Assembly (NCBI GenBank): GCA_024274705.1
Contig: JAJSAL010000067.1
Span: forward strand, 32,699 to 96,698
Direction of reading: 5' to 3'
Source of the DNA: Spirochaetota bacterium
Lineage (GTDB): Bacteria; Spirochaetota; Spirochaetia; SPDA01; JAJSAL01
DNA: 64,000 nt
Below, in pieces: positions 53,420 to 63,352 of this stretch. The notes below the pieces were generated by a model. It worked only from the letters and a program-made list of their open reading frames with translations. It searched no databases and had not been told where the DNA came from. The translations under genes and the position numbers were made by a program. Within the stretch, counting starts at the first letter, position 1. Every line of letters begins with the position of its first letter.

Positions 53420-55486
53420 ATGTATACTGGCTATGTGAAACCCGCCGGCCTTGCTTTTCGATTTTTTATAGTACTTATAGTTTATGTTTCCTTTCCCACC
53501 TGGATATATTCTCAGGATATCGACATGGACGGCGTGTATGCCAGGGATGAATTCAGGTGGGGAGTACGGTCCTTCAACAGTACTCTTTTCAACAAAGCGA
53601 TCATCTCATTCGAAAAATCCCTCTCCTACAAACCGGAAGATCCGCGTACAAGGGAATGGCTTGGCAGGGCGTATTACCGGTCCGGATTTGTCGATGCAGC
53701 ACTGAGGATCTGGCAGAATATCATCGATGAAGGGAAGGCAAGCTCCCTGCTTGCCAATCTTACTGAGGTGGTAAGTGCCCGCAGAGGACTGGGAAGAGAA
53801 CTTGCCGAAAAAATGCACTATGTCATTTCCCTGGAAATCATGGGAAAGCAGGAAGAATTCAACCTGTTTACCCGTCCTACGTCGGTGAGAACGAGATACG
53901 ATGGAAGTTTCTATATCGTTGCATACGGTTCCAACGAAGTGCTGTTGTTCAACGCGAATGGAGCCCTCAGGAAGCGTCTGCGCGGCGGTTTCGATGTGTT
54001 CGATCACCCTTTTGATGTGGCTGATTCCGGGGAGGGGTACCTCTTTGTCTCTGAGTTTGAAGGCAACAGAATTGCGAAGTGTAATTACGAGGGGTATATC
54101 ACCGGCAGTATCGGTGAACGCGGCCGGGGAGAAGGACAGCTGTTAGGACCTCAGTACATGGCGGTGGATGGAAAAGGATACCTTTTCGTTACCGACTGGG
54201 GAAACCGCCGTGTGAGTAAATTCGATTACGATGGCACTTTTATCCTCGATTTCGGAGAGAGGAGCCGGGATTACGATGGTTTCCTTGCGCCTAGCGGTAT
54301 CCTGGTGTATCAGGACAGGGTGTTCGTCAGTGATAGTGTTCGAAAGCACATCGCTGTATTCGATATGCATGGGAATTTCATCACAGTGCTCGGCGAGGGG
54401 AGGCTGAACGGCCCTGAGGGGCTTTCCCTGTTTTCCGATAATAATATCCTCATTGCCGATACCACACGGCTGGTTTCTCTTGATATCGAATCCGGAACGG
54501 TACAGGTGGTATCGGACATCGAGGGTGGCGCAGGCCGCATTATGAAAGCCGATACGGATATCAACGGTAACCTGATTGCCGTAGATTTCGATAAGAACGG
54601 GATAACCTTCCTGTCTGAGATCTCCAGCATCTATTCAGGATTGTTCGTTCAGATCGATTCGATCTATGCAGGCAATTTCCCGGAGGTAACCGTTGCGGTC
54701 AAGGTTGAAGACAGGCTGGGAAATCCTATTTCCGGGTTGGACAGCAGCAATTTTCTCATTACCGAGCGGGGGTATTCTGTATTCGATTCCAGATTCGAAT
54801 ACTCGACAGACAATTCCGGTTTCGCCGACGTAGCTATTCTTATGGACCGGTCGCCGGAGATGAACAGGTACAGGGAACAAGTGAAAGAGGTCATTCTCCA
54901 GCTCGATCAGGATATCCGGGCCCGGGGTTCAATAGCCATGATTTCCGGTGGTGAAACGCCTCTTATCACGGCGGAACCGAACAGCAGCAGGAACGATCTG
55001 CTGGAAGCGGCCCTTTCATCGAGTGATAACTCTGACTTCTGGAGTTTCGATCTTGGCGCCCGGCTCAGTGTGACCGAACTGCTTACCAGTAAGAACAAAC
55101 GGGCTGTCATTTTTCTTACCGCCCAGGGCCCCTCGGAGGAGAATTTCGCCCAATACGATCTTATTCAGCTGCAGCAGTTTATGAAGAATAACGGTGTCGC
55201 TTTCTACTGTATCTACCTTGGCGGGGCGGGTACCGGTGCATCAGAAAATGTCGAGTATTTGTGCGAGGAAACCGGCGGCAGGAGCTATCACTATTATGAA
55301 CCGGCAGGAATCGGATCTATTATCCGGGATATACTGCTCCAGCGCACAGGTCTGTATGTTTTTAAATTCTTTTCAACCCAGCAGACCGATTTCGGCAGGG
55401 CGTATCTGCCGGTGGAAGTCGAGGTCATCCTCATGAAACGAAGCGGCAGGGATGAGCTCGGTTATTTTGCACCCCTGGTTTTTTAA
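53420..55486 (+). CDS. Secreted NHL-repeat and vWA-like protein
   Basis: 688 residues. Signal sequence (about 12-33, ending SQD), a TPR-like region (about 50-130), a six-bladed NHL-type propeller (about 150-400; FNLFTRPTSVRTRYDGSFYIVAYGSNEV, GEGQLLGPQYMAVDGKGYLFVTDWGNRRVSKFDYDGTF), then a domain with a vWA pattern (VAILMDRSPEMNRYREQVKE...AVIFLTAQGPSEE) to the end. The MIDAS motif is imperfect (DRSPE). Probably a periplasmic or surface binding protein. ATG at 53420; an in-frame TTG precedes it. Confidence 0.7.
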   Translation: MYTGYVKPAGLAFRFFIVLIVYVSFPTWIYSQDIDMDGVYARDEFRWGVRSFNSTLFNKAIISFEKSLSYKPEDPRTREWLGRAYYRSGFVDAALRIWQNIIDEGKASSLLANLTEVVSARRGLGRELAEKMHYVISLEIMGKQEEFNLFTRPTSVRTRYDGSFYIVAYGSNEVLLFNANGALRKRLRGGFDVFDHPFDVADSGEGYLFVSEFEGNRIAKCNYEGYITGSIGERGRGEGQLLGPQYMAVDGKGYLFVTDWGNRRVSKFDYDGTFILDFGERSRDYDGFLAPSGILVYQDRVFVSDSVRKHIAVFDMHGNFITVLGEGRLNGPEGLSLFSDNNILIADTTRLVSLDIESGTVQVVSDIEGGAGRIMKADTDINGNLIAVDFDKNGITFLSEISSIYSGLFVQIDSIYAGNFPEVTVAVKVEDRLGNPISGLDSSNFLITERGYSVFDSRFEYSTDNSGFADVAILMDRSPEMNRYREQVKEVILQLDQDIRARGSIAMISGGETPLITAEPNSSRNDLLEAALSSSDNSDFWSFDLGARLSVTELLTSKNKRAVIFLTAQGPSEENFAQYDLIQLQQFMKNNGVAFYCIYLGGAGTGASENVEYLCEETGGRSYHYYEPAGIGSIIRDILLQRTGLYVFKFFSTQQTDFGRAYLPVEVEVILMKRSGRDELGYFAPLVF

Positions 55487-55489
55487 TTC

Positions 55490-55855
55490 GTGGTTCATTG
55501 GGATTCTTTATGTAAACAGTGCGGGTTCTGTTGTCTGGAGAAAAGGTATACCGCTTCAGGACATCTCTACATAGACGGCGGCCGGCCATGCAGGTATCTC
55601 GATGTTATTACCAGAACATGTACAGTGTACGAAGACCGTTTCAGCCTGTGCAGGGAGTGCAGGAAACTAGGGCTTGTCCACGCCCTGTTTGCGTCGTATC
55701 TTCCCGGTTCCTGCGGTTATGTGGAACGGTTCAGAATATGGCGCGGATTTTCCATACCTTTTCTGTTTCGTCGAAAACGACGTAGGTTCCCCTGTAGGAG
55801 CTCCAGAAAGGCAAACGCTTATTCCCCGGAGAATCGTAACGTACGTACACCTTGA
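55490..55855 (+). CDS. YkgJ/YcgN-like cysteine-cluster protein
   Basis: 121 residues with CKQCGFCCLEK at the start and further Cys at CRYLDV, CTVYEDRF, CRECRK and SCGY. This is the pattern of UPF0153/YkgJ-type proteins, thought to bind zinc or Fe-S. GTG start 3 bases after the NHL/vWA stop. The last 125 bases run antisense to the 3' end of the next gene and give a basic, probably disordered tail (RRKRRRFPCRSSRK), so the functional protein may be the first 80 residues. Confidence 0.7.
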   Translation: MVHWDSLCKQCGFCCLEKRYTASGHLYIDGGRPCRYLDVITRTCTVYEDRFSLCRECRKLGLVHALFASYLPGSCGYVERFRIWRGFSIPFLFRRKRRRFPCRSSRKANAYSPENRNVRTP

Positions 55856-56819
55856 ATAGTTTTCCTATAGATTCTGCGATGTCGGTACTTTCTTCAATGT
55901 TCAATGTCATATGCATATCCTGAATTTCCGAAAAGTCGAATTCTTCTGCATACTTACTAAACAGATCGAAAAGATCATCCTTACTCAAATCCCGTGCCGA
56001 AGTGATATCTGTAAAAGGATCTGTAAAGTAGGATATGGATGTAATTATATCCCGCTGCACGAATGCGTTGAGGCAGGACAGCATAACGTTCTGAATGTAC
56101 TTTTCCGGCTGAATTACCTGGTCCAGTGCTCTCGGTAGAGACCCTACTGCAAAGACCTTCCATGTGTTCCCGACCTGCCGGAAATAGAACACCTGTTTTC
56201 TGTCTCCGGGGTTCAAATAGAGTGAAACATCGACAACCGGATTCCGGGCAACAAGAATAGATGCCGCCCATATCTGGCGTGATACCGGCTCTGTTTTGAT
56301 GGATGTCATATCCAGCATCTGCGAGGGAGGGAGATTGCTTATATCGTAAGCACCGAAGAAATCGATGAGCCTTTTCCTGAAATCATCCCTGGAAATACCG
56401 GCATCGGCTGAAGGACCATAAATCCGTGTATCCAGCACCTCGATCATACCTTCTGTGTCTTCAGTAAGGAAATACCGGAGTAGCCGGGAGAACTGATACT
56501 TCACCGCATTTTCTGATGTCACTCCAGGAGGCATGGGGGTAAATGAAGGTTTCCATTCACCGCTTATCCTGGGCGCCCTTTTTACGATTCTTTTATCAGG
56601 ATTAATGGTATCCGGGTTAAGTTCGGGATAGATCGAATAGGCCATGGTAATGAAGTCATCACCTTTTTCTGGTTTTCCCGCGATTTTATACTGTTTTCCA
56701 ACCAGGTAGTATGCTTCCGCAAGGTCTTTCCGGAATTCCATATCCAGGTGTTCGTAAAACTGGGAGAAAGCAAAAAAAGCGGTCAGGAAAAACAATATTG
56801 ATAGAACGAACTTTTTCAT
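55731..56819 (-). CDS. Secreted protein, unknown (possible NTF2-like domains)
   Basis: 362 residues with a clear signal sequence (VLSILFFLTAFFAFSQ). After a helical N-terminal part come two regions of alternating helices and strands (about 100-245 and 250-362) with endings like NTWKVFAVGSL and EKVWKIRAIF, a pattern seen in NTF2/SnoaL-like folds. No catalytic motif seen. Single gene, 3' end overlapping the Cys-cluster gene by 125 bases. Confidence 0.55.
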   Translation of the reverse strand: MKKFVLSILFFLTAFFAFSQFYEHLDMEFRKDLAEAYYLVGKQYKIAGKPEKGDDFITMAYSIYPELNPDTINPDKRIVKRAPRISGEWKPSFTPMPPGVTSENAVKYQFSRLLRYFLTEDTEGMIEVLDTRIYGPSADAGISRDDFRKRLIDFFGAYDISNLPPSQMLDMTSIKTEPVSRQIWAASILVARNPVVDVSLYLNPGDRKQVFYFRQVGNTWKVFAVGSLPRALDQVIQPEKYIQNVMLSCLNAFVQRDIITSISYFTDPFTDITSARDLSKDDLFDLFSKYAEEFDFSEIQDMHMTLNIEESTDIAESIGKLFKVYVRYDSPGNKRLPFWSSYRGTYVVFDETEKVWKIRAIF

Positions 56820-56887
56820 ATTCCCATCCTTTATGTAACGGCGTTACTCCTAGTAATATACAACAAAACGATCATTTTAGAAAGCAT

Positions 56888-57679
56888 CTACATTGAGCGC
56901 CAGAATTTATAGTTTTGCTTCTCGATTTCTTCCAGGGAAGGCATGGGGTAAAACTTTTTGTCTCCCTGAGAAGCGAACATAAAGCCGTGGCGGACCATCT
57001 TGTAGGGAATCATGTCAAAGGTACTGTCCAGGTTCAGCCCTTTTGTCCGTTTCTGCTGCAGGGCGCTGAGTTCCAGAATCGCATCCCTCAGCCTGGAAGG
57101 GTGTATCGTGGCAATGGGGGGTACCATAAAGGGATTAGCTTCGAAATCCTTTAGAAATTCTTCCATATTGAGATCAAGCTGGGTATAAAAAAACTTCGGC
57201 GCACCTTTCGGGTTATTCGGGTTCGTAATGTAGTCGGCGAACTCGATGAAATTGAACCGTGTCAGGACCAGCATCCGGAGGGGTGTAATCTCCACAAAGA
57301 TGCGCAGGTGTCCCGATTCGTGGTGTGAAGTATGGGGAGCTTCCTGAAGCTCCAGGCAAAACCCCTCGGGGGTTGTAAGGAAGAGATTCTTTATCGCTTT
57401 GAAGTCCATGTGTTCGAGGACACGGTAACTGGAGATGAATTTCGTCGATTTCGGTCTTCCGTTTTCGTGGGGTTTCATCTCTTTCAGGGTTTCTTCTATC
57501 CGGAAATAGGGGTGCCTGAAATCGATATCGATCTCCGCAAAAACTACTTTTCCGTTGTAAAACCGTGTCGAACCGGCTATGTAATGCCGGGCGAACTGTG
57601 CCGGGTTCAGCTGGGAACAGATGAGGGATGGGTTGGGAAAAAGAATCTGGTACATGCGATTTATATATTCCATGGTCAT
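56888..57679 (-). CDS. Conserved-looking cytoplasmic protein, unknown
   Basis: 263 residues, no signal or membrane segment. Aromatic-rich and well structured in appearance ([60 protein letters not shown]). I do not recognise the family. Its ATG overlaps the TGA of the pyrophosphatase gene (ATGA), so the two are translationally coupled; an ATG two codons later is an alternative start. Confidence 0.6.
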   Translation of the reverse strand: MTMEYINRMYQILFPNPSLICSQLNPAQFARHYIAGSTRFYNGKVVFAEIDIDFRHPYFRIEETLKEMKPHENGRPKSTKFISSYRVLEHMDFKAIKNLFLTTPEGFCLELQEAPHTSHHESGHLRIFVEITPLRMLVLTRFNFIEFADYITNPNNPKGAPKFFYTQLDLNMEEFLKDFEANPFMVPPIATIHPSRLRDAILELSALQQKRTKGLNLDSTFDMIPYKMVRHGFMFASQGDKKFYPMPSLEEIEKQNYKFWRSM

Positions 57680-59748
57680 GACCCCCAGTACGATGTTAAC
57701 ATAGGTGCGATAACAAGGGATACCACAGCCATCAGTTTTATCAGGATGTTGAGAGATGGCCCGGCGGTGTCCTTAAAGGGGTCACCCACCGTATCTCCTA
57801 CAACGGCTGCTTTGTGCGGTTCCGAGCCTTTTCCATGATCCCGGATATCCCTTTGTTCGATCATTTTCTTTGCGTTATCCCAGGCACCCCCGGAATTAGA
57901 CATAAACACAGCCAGTACGACACCGCTTACCGTTGCCCCTGCAAGGAGACCTAAGAGCATGCTTATCCCTCCGAGAAAACCGGTAAGAATCGGGGCAATG
58001 AAGGCACACACCCCGGGAAGGATCATTTTTTTCAGTGCCGCAGAGGTGCTGATATCGATACACCTGGTATAATCCGGCTCTTCCTCGCCGGAAAGGATCG
58101 CAGCTTTTTCCCGGAACTGCCTCCGTACTTCTTCGATCATGGCAAACGCCGCATCTCCGATGGCACTCATAGCCAGGGAGGAAAACAGGTAAGGAATAAC
58201 TGCACCAATGAGGAGGCCTGTGAGCACCCGGGGATCTGTAAGGTCGATTGTCAGAATGCCGGTCTGCTGTTTGAATGCGTTGAACAGGATGATTGCCGTA
58301 AGGGCGGCGGAGCCGATGGCAAAGCCCTTCCCGACCGCGGCCGTTGTATTACCTACCGCGTCGAGCTCATCTGTAATAGTACGGACTTCCGGTGGGAATT
58401 CCGCCATTTCCGCAAGCCCCCCGGCGTTATCCGCAATAGGGCCATAGGCGTCGATGGCCAACTGCATCCCCAGCGTGGTGAGCATGCCCACTGCGGCTAT
58501 AGCAATACCGTACAGACCCGCCAGGGTTGAACTGGAGAGTATTGCCGCAGAAATGATGAGAATAGTGGGGAAACTGGACATCATACCCACCCCAATTCCG
58601 GTAATGAGGGTAGTGGCGGGTCCTGTATCACATGCCCGGACGATGGACCTGACCGGCCGTGTGCCTGTTCCGGTAAAATATTCGGTGATCATGCCTATGA
58701 AAAGGCCTGCCGCCAGTCCGATGAGGGAGGAAAAAAAGACATTGAGATACGTTATCCCTTCATGTCCCCCTCCCAAGGTGAAATAGCTTAAGGGAAATGT
58801 CAGCACCGCTGCAACCGCTGCCGCTCCGAATACCCCCCGGTTGAGTGATTTCTGGGGAGAGTGCCCCGGGTTTACCCGCACCATGAACACACCGATAAGG
58901 GAAGCAACCAGACCGGCGGTGCATAAAAGCAGGGGGAAAACAGACAGGCGAATACGGAACACATCCGGCCCGGCGACGCCTAACCCGAGGATCATACTTC
59001 CTACGATGGAGCCCACATACGACTCGAACAGGTCTGCTCCCATGCCTGCCACATCACCCACATTATCACCCACATTATCTGCAATGGTTGCCGGGTTCCG
59101 GTGGTCATCCTCGGGAATACCTGCTTCCACTTTGCCTACCAGATCTGCGCCTACATCCGCCGCTTTGGTGAAAATACCGCCTCCTACCCGGGCGAAGAGC
59201 GCTATGGAGGATGCACCCAGGGAAAAGCCTGACAGAATGGGTAGTACCATCGTGTCGAGTGTTTCAACCCCGGATCCTAAGAAACGGGATCCTGTAAAAA
59301 TCGTTGCAAAAACGCCCAGGAGGGCGAGTCCCACCACGCTCATCCCCATGACGCTGCCACCGGAAAAAGAAACTTTTAAAGCTTCCGTAATCGATCGTGT
59401 AGCCGCCGCATGAGTGGTTCGGGAGTTCGCTGCAGTAGCAACTTTCATTCCAATAAATCCTGCAAGGGCGGAACAGGCTGCCCCCAGGATAAACGAGAGG
59501 GCCTGCCACCGAATGGTGTTCCGGTTGGCAAGGGCAAGAAAAGCGGCCACGATAAGTACAAAGGGGAAGAGGACTTTATACTCCCGGGAGAGAAATGCCA
59601 TGGCCCCCTTTGAAACGTAACCGCTTATTTTTTTAAGTTTTTCATTTTCTACAGGCTGACGAAAGACCCACCTGGCCATGAATACTGCAAAAATCAGGGC
59701 TACTCCGCCTCCGACGAGGATCACATAAAGAGCGAGATCGAATGTCAT
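57676..59748 (-). CDS. hppA: Membrane-bound ion-pumping pyrophosphatase
   Basis: Integral membrane pump that couples pyrophosphate hydrolysis to H+ or Na+ transport. About 15-16 helices; catalytic loops [50 protein letters not shown] and [36 protein letters not shown] carries Ala where K+-independent enzymes have Lys, so it is predicted K+-dependent. Ion specificity is not decidable by eye. The open frame reaches 59934, but the first 60 residues come from a repeat; the ATG at 59748 with GAGGT 8 bases ahead is better (690 residues). Confidence 0.93.
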   Translation of the reverse strand: MTFDLALYVILVGGGVALIFAVFMARWVFRQPVENEKLKKISGYVSKGAMAFLSREYKVLFPFVLIVAAFLALANRNTIRWQALSFILGAACSALAGFIGMKVATAANSRTTHAAATRSITEALKVSFSGGSVMGMSVVGLALLGVFATIFTGSRFLGSGVETLDTMVLPILSGFSLGASSIALFARVGGGIFTKAADVGADLVGKVEAGIPEDDHRNPATIADNVGDNVGDVAGMGADLFESYVGSIVGSMILGLGVAGPDVFRIRLSVFPLLLCTAGLVASLIGVFMVRVNPGHSPQKSLNRGVFGAAAVAAVLTFPLSYFTLGGGHEGITYLNVFFSSLIGLAAGLFIGMITEYFTGTGTRPVRSIVRACDTGPATTLITGIGVGMMSSFPTILIISAAILSSSTLAGLYGIAIAAVGMLTTLGMQLAIDAYGPIADNAGGLAEMAEFPPEVRTITDELDAVGNTTAAVGKGFAIGSAALTAIILFNAFKQQTGILTIDLTDPRVLTGLLIGAVIPYLFSSLAMSAIGDAAFAMIEEVRRQFREKAAILSGEEEPDYTRCIDISTSAALKKMILPGVCAFIAPILTGFLGGISMLLGLLAGATVSGVVLAVFMSNSGGAWDNAKKMIEQRDIRDHGKGSEPHKAAVVGDTVGDPFKDTAGPSLNILIKLMAVVSLVIAPMLTSYWGS

Positions 59749-59826
59749 ATAGCTATACCTCATGTTCCCGGATATTATGGGATCATATGTTGGACTGGAT
59801 GATGGGGTCAATAGACAAACCTTGAG

Positions 59827-60030
59827 CTGCCCCCACGGTTTCTTCTGCTTAGCAACCTTGACCGGCCCTTTTACTCCCCTGCTTGTGGAGGCTACTTTGT
59901 GTTGGGCTACCCCCTCGGCTGTGCTCCTTAGCAAAGTTGACCGGCCATTTTACCCATAGATTATGTGGAGGCAAGGGTGCGTTGAACTACCCCCACGGTT
60001 TCTTCTGCTTAGCAACCTTGACTACTTTTT
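59827..60030. repeat. Tandem repeat of 80-bp period, two and a half copies
   Basis: Three units start at 59830, 59910 and 59990, exactly 80 bases apart. The first and third share an identical 33-base block (59830-59862 and 59990-60022, CCCCCACGG...AACCTTGAC); the middle one is diverged (59910-59941). The intervening parts also match (CGGCCnTTTTAC, TTGTGGAGGC/TATGTGGAGGC). It fills the gap between hppA and nadA, whose 5' ends face each other away. No coding evidence. Confidence 0.8.
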
Positions 60031-60072
60031 GTTTTCCCTGTATATTTCACACAAATATAGTAGGAAATAAGA

Positions 60073-60990
60073 GTGGACAGTCAATCGGCATTAGTTCAAC
60101 AGATAGCATACTTAAAGAAAGAAAAAAACGCGGTTATCCTGGTCCACAGCTATCAGAAACCGGAGGTTCAGGATATAGGCGATTATGTGGGAGATTCTCT
60201 CGGCCTGTGTATCGAGGCATCTAAAACCGATGCCGACCGTATTATATTCTGCGGTGTACACTTCATGGCGGAGAGTGCGAAGATCCTCAATCCGGACAAA
60301 ATCGTGGTTCTCCCGGATGCAAACGCGGGATGCCCCATGGCCAGTATGGCGGACGCGGAAGGCCTGGGCAAACTGAAATCGGAGAACCCCGGGGTACTTG
60401 TCGTCTGTTACGTCAACAGCACCGCTGAGGTTAAGGCTGAAAGTGATATCTGCTGTACCTCCTCAAACGCTGTGGCCGTAGTGAACTCACTGCCGAAAGA
60501 CAAAAGAATCATCTTTGTTCCGGATAAATATCTTGGAGGATACGTTTGTGAGCAGACAGGAAGGGACATGATTCTCTGGCCCGGGTATTGTCCGACCCAT
60601 CAGAAGATTTTGCCTGAATACATCATGGAGAAGAAAAGGGCGTATCCTCGTGCCGTTGTGCTGGCGCATCCGGAGTGTTCGAAAGAAACGATACAGCTGG
60701 CGGACGTGGTGGGCAGTACGGGATACATGTTTTCCTATTGTTCAGAGTCTGAAAAGCAACAGTTCATCATCGCCACGGAAAACGGACTGCTCTACAGGCT
60801 TAAGAAATTCAATCCCGGTAAGGAATTTATACCTGCATCGGACCTGGCGGTCTGCCCGAATATGAAACTCACAACCTTGAGAAGCGTGTGCCGGGCCCTG
60901 GACAGGATGGAACCGGAGATTGATCTGGACCCTGAACTTATCAGGAAGTCCTACGATCCCATCGCACGGATGCTCGAAGTGACGGCGTAA
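60073..60990 (+). CDS. nadA: Quinolinate synthase A
   Basis: 4Fe-4S enzyme that makes quinolinate from iminoaspartate and dihydroxyacetone phosphate for NAD. Conserved blocks: VHSYQKPEVQDIGDYVGDSLGL, CGVHFMAESAKILNP, DANAGCPMASM, CCTSSNAV, HPECS and VCPNMKLTTL with the cluster Cys residues. 305 residues, normal. GTG start. Neither nadB nor nadC is nearby; Fe-S assembly genes follow, which would supply its cluster. Confidence 0.96.
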   Translation: MDSQSALVQQIAYLKKEKNAVILVHSYQKPEVQDIGDYVGDSLGLCIEASKTDADRIIFCGVHFMAESAKILNPDKIVVLPDANAGCPMASMADAEGLGKLKSENPGVLVVCYVNSTAEVKAESDICCTSSNAVAVVNSLPKDKRIIFVPDKYLGGYVCEQTGRDMILWPGYCPTHQKILPEYIMEKKRAYPRAVVLAHPECSKETIQLADVVGSTGYMFSYCSESEKQQFIIATENGLLYRLKKFNPGKEFIPASDLAVCPNMKLTTLRSVCRALDRMEPEIDLDPELIRKSYDPIARMLEVTA

Positions 60991-61005
60991 TGGAAAGGGG
61001 AGAAG

Positions 61006-61455
61006 ATGCTTTCGGTATCGACACGGATACGGTACGGGTTACGGGCTCTCGTACGGTTGGCCCAGGCTGACCGCCGGGAATTTATACCCCTGGTCCACAT
61101 CTCCGAACAGGAGCAGATATCCCGGAAATACCTGGAGAACATCTTCCATCTGCTCAAACACGGAAAGATAGTAAAAGGAACCAGGGGACCGGAAGGCGGG
61201 TATCAGCTGAATAAATCCCCGGATGACATCACTGTTCTGGATATCGTGAACGCTTTGGAAGGACCTCCTTCTCCTTCGAAATGCATTACCGAGCCTAAGC
61301 GGTGTGAGAATACAGGCGATTGCGGTACTCGAACATTCTGGAAGGAACTCCAGGAAGAAGTAGAGTGTTTTCTTAAATCAAAAACCCTGACCGAAGTAGT
61401 GAGTCAGGTGAAAAGGGGCGAAGAGAATGGAAGCACGAAATGTTTATATGGATAA
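61006..61455 (+). CDS. iscR: Rrf2/IscR-type Fe-S regulator
   Basis: 149-residue winged-helix regulator: VSTRIRYGLRALVRLAQ, ISRKYLENIFHLLKHGKIVKGTRGPEGGYQL, then a Cys triplet (CITEPKRCENTGDCGTR) with IscR-like spacing that should hold a 2Fe-2S cluster. It would sense Fe-S status and control the downstream nifS-nifU genes. Overlaps nifS by 29 bases. Symbol by analogy. Confidence 0.88.
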   Translation: MLSVSTRIRYGLRALVRLAQADRREFIPLVHISEQEQISRKYLENIFHLLKHGKIVKGTRGPEGGYQLNKSPDDITVLDIVNALEGPPSPSKCITEPKRCENTGDCGTRTFWKELQEEVECFLKSKTLTEVVSQVKRGEENGSTKCLYG

Positions 61456-62617
61456 CAACGCTACCACACCGATACATCCCGAAGTAAAGAAGGTACTGGT
61501 AGATAACCTGGATCTCTTCGGCAACCCGTCGAGTATGCATGAGTTCGGCCGCAGGGCCCGGGTTGAAGTTGAGAAATCCAGGGAGATCGTCAGCTCGTTT
61601 ATCGGGGCCGGCCCGGAAGAAATTGTTTTCACCGGAGGCGGTTCGGAGTCGAACAACGCGGTGCTTAAGTTTGTTTCCTGTGCAGATGCTACGTGCACCA
61701 TGTGCCCTGCCTCCAGGAATGGCATCGTAACTACGAAGATCGAACATCCCAGTGTGATGAATACGACGGAAGTGATCGGAAGGTCCAGGGTCAACGTGAC
61801 ATATGTAGGGGTAGACAGTACAGGGAAACTGGACATCGAAGAACTGGAGGATTCAATTTCTGAGAACACCGCTTTGGTTTCGGTAATGATGGCAAACAAC
61901 GAGATCGGCACCATACAGGATATAAAAACCATAAGCCGTATCGCCCATGAAAGGGGAGCTCTCATGCATACCGATGCCGTTCAGGCTTTGGGTAAGATCC
62001 CTATCGATGTGAGGGACCTGGATGTGGATTTCATGAGTTTCTCGGGACACAAAATCTACGGCCCTAAGGGGATAGGCGGATTATACGTTAAGAAGGGAAG
62101 CCCCTTCTGCGTGTTTATCCATGGGGGTCATCAGGAGGAAGGCCGAAGGGCGGGTACCCTCAATACCCTGGGCATCATTGGATTCGGGAAAGCCCTCGAA
62201 CTGGCATCGAAAGAAATATCGGAGGAAAGGGAGCGTCTCCTGACCCTGAAAGGTATGCTACTGGACGGGATAAGAGAAAGGATTCCTGACATCTACGTCA
62301 ACGGACACCCTGAGGACTGTCTTCCCGGAACCCTGAATGTGTCGTTCCGCGGTGCGGAAGGAGAATCCATTCTTCTCTACCTGGACCTGGAAGGGATTGC
62401 GGTTTCTACGGGGTCCGCCTGTGCCACCGGCAGCCTGGATCCTTCCCATGTGATTATTGCTACCGGACTCGGGGCGGAACTTGCTCACGGCTCTATCAGG
62501 TTCAGCATGGGCAGGGAGAATACTGAAGAGGATGTCCTGTATATCCTGGAAAAGCTTCCGCCGATCATCAGCCGAATTCGGGAAATGTCTACCGTATATT
62601 CCGGAGGTTCGCCATAA
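61427..62617 (+). CDS. nifS: Cysteine desulfurase (NifS/IscS family)
   Basis: PLP enzyme that takes sulfur from cysteine for Fe-S clusters. YMDNNATTPIHPEV, TKIEHPSVMNT, MMANNEIGTIQ, HTDAVQALGKIPID, the PLP Lys in SFSGHKIYGPKG and the catalytic loop Cys in STGSACATG are all present. A short insertion with three Cys (CADATCTMCPASRNG) after SNNAVLKF is unusual. 396 residues. Stop and the nifU ATG overlap (TAATG). Confidence 0.94.
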   Translation: MEARNVYMDNNATTPIHPEVKKVLVDNLDLFGNPSSMHEFGRRARVEVEKSREIVSSFIGAGPEEIVFTGGGSESNNAVLKFVSCADATCTMCPASRNGIVTTKIEHPSVMNTTEVIGRSRVNVTYVGVDSTGKLDIEELEDSISENTALVSVMMANNEIGTIQDIKTISRIAHERGALMHTDAVQALGKIPIDVRDLDVDFMSFSGHKIYGPKGIGGLYVKKGSPFCVFIHGGHQEEGRRAGTLNTLGIIGFGKALELASKEISEERERLLTLKGMLLDGIRERIPDIYVNGHPEDCLPGTLNVSFRGAEGESILLYLDLEGIAVSTGSACATGSLDPSHVIIATGLGAELAHGSIRFSMGRENTEEDVLYILEKLPPIISRIREMSTVYSGGSP

Positions 62618-63216
62618 TGGGTAGTTTTAACTGGATGTATTCAGATGTTGTGAAGGAACATTTCACCAATCCAAAGAACGTGCTGAAAGATGAGGACGCA
62701 TACGAAGCGGATGGAAGGGGTACTGTCGGTAACATCAAATGCGGGGACCAGATGCTCTTCGTCATCAAAGTGAAGGACGGTAAGATTGCAGACTGTAAAT
62801 GGCAGACCTACGGATGTGCCAGCGCGATTGCCAGCACGTCCATCCTGTCGGAAATGGTCAAAGGGATGGACCTGGAGGAGGCCTACCGGATCACACCGAA
62901 AGACATCACCGCAAAACTGGAAGGACTCCCGGACAATAAAATCCACTGTTCCGTCCTGGGTGATAAAGCCCTGCGGGAAGCGATAAACGATTATTACCGC
63001 AAAAACGGGATGGAAGACAGGATAACCCGTGAAAAAGAGACGATAGTGTGTACGTGCATGAATGTTTCCGACAAAGATATTGAAGAAGCCGTGAAACAAG
63101 GGGCACAAACATTCCTGGAGCTTCAGGAAGCTACCAAGATCAGTACAGGCTGCGGTCAATGCAGGGAGCGCGCGGAAGAGATGTTTCACCAGTACGTCCA
63201 TCTGTACGGAGAATAA
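62617..63216 (+). CDS. nifU: NifU-like Fe-S scaffold (IscU plus Bfd-like domain)
   Basis: 199 residues. N-terminal IscU scaffold with its three Cys (GNIKCGD, TYGCASAIAS, IHCSVLGDKA), then a Bfd-like 2Fe-2S domain (TIVCTCMNVSDKDIEEAVKQGA, TGCGQCRER). The C-terminal Nfu domain of full NifU is absent. Directly coupled to nifS, its sulfur donor. Confidence 0.93.
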   Translation: MGSFNWMYSDVVKEHFTNPKNVLKDEDAYEADGRGTVGNIKCGDQMLFVIKVKDGKIADCKWQTYGCASAIASTSILSEMVKGMDLEEAYRITPKDITAKLEGLPDNKIHCSVLGDKALREAINDYYRKNGMEDRITREKETIVCTCMNVSDKDIEEAVKQGAQTFLELQEATKISTGCGQCRERAEEMFHQYVHLYGE

Positions 63217-63352
63217 TAAAAGCACGATTAAATATCCTGGTGAAATAAAAATAGCACCGATCACATCCGTGATAAGGGACATCCTGACCGACGTACTCCT
63301 TTCACCGGATGGAAAATTCGAGGTTGTCACGGAGCCGGAATGGCGCGGGATT
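63217..63352. other. Gap between nifU and integrase remnant
   Basis: An open plus-strand frame runs through here (reading IKIAPITSVIRDILTDVLL...), but it has no convincing start or ribosome site, and its end is antisense to the integrase. No terminator was seen after nifU. I assign nothing. Confidence 0.3.

Noticed and set aside
59749..59934. N-terminal 60 codons of the longest hppA frame
   Set aside because: Encoded by the tandem repeat and not like any pyrophosphatase N-terminus; ATG at 59748 has a proper ribosome site.
59827..60030. CRISPR array
   Set aside because: Only three units with 80-base period and inter-unit parts that are also similar; no cas genes.
62641..63330. 229-codon frame antisense to nifU
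   Set aside because: Overlaps nifU entirely and shows no conserved motif; low-complexity hydrophobic stretches only.
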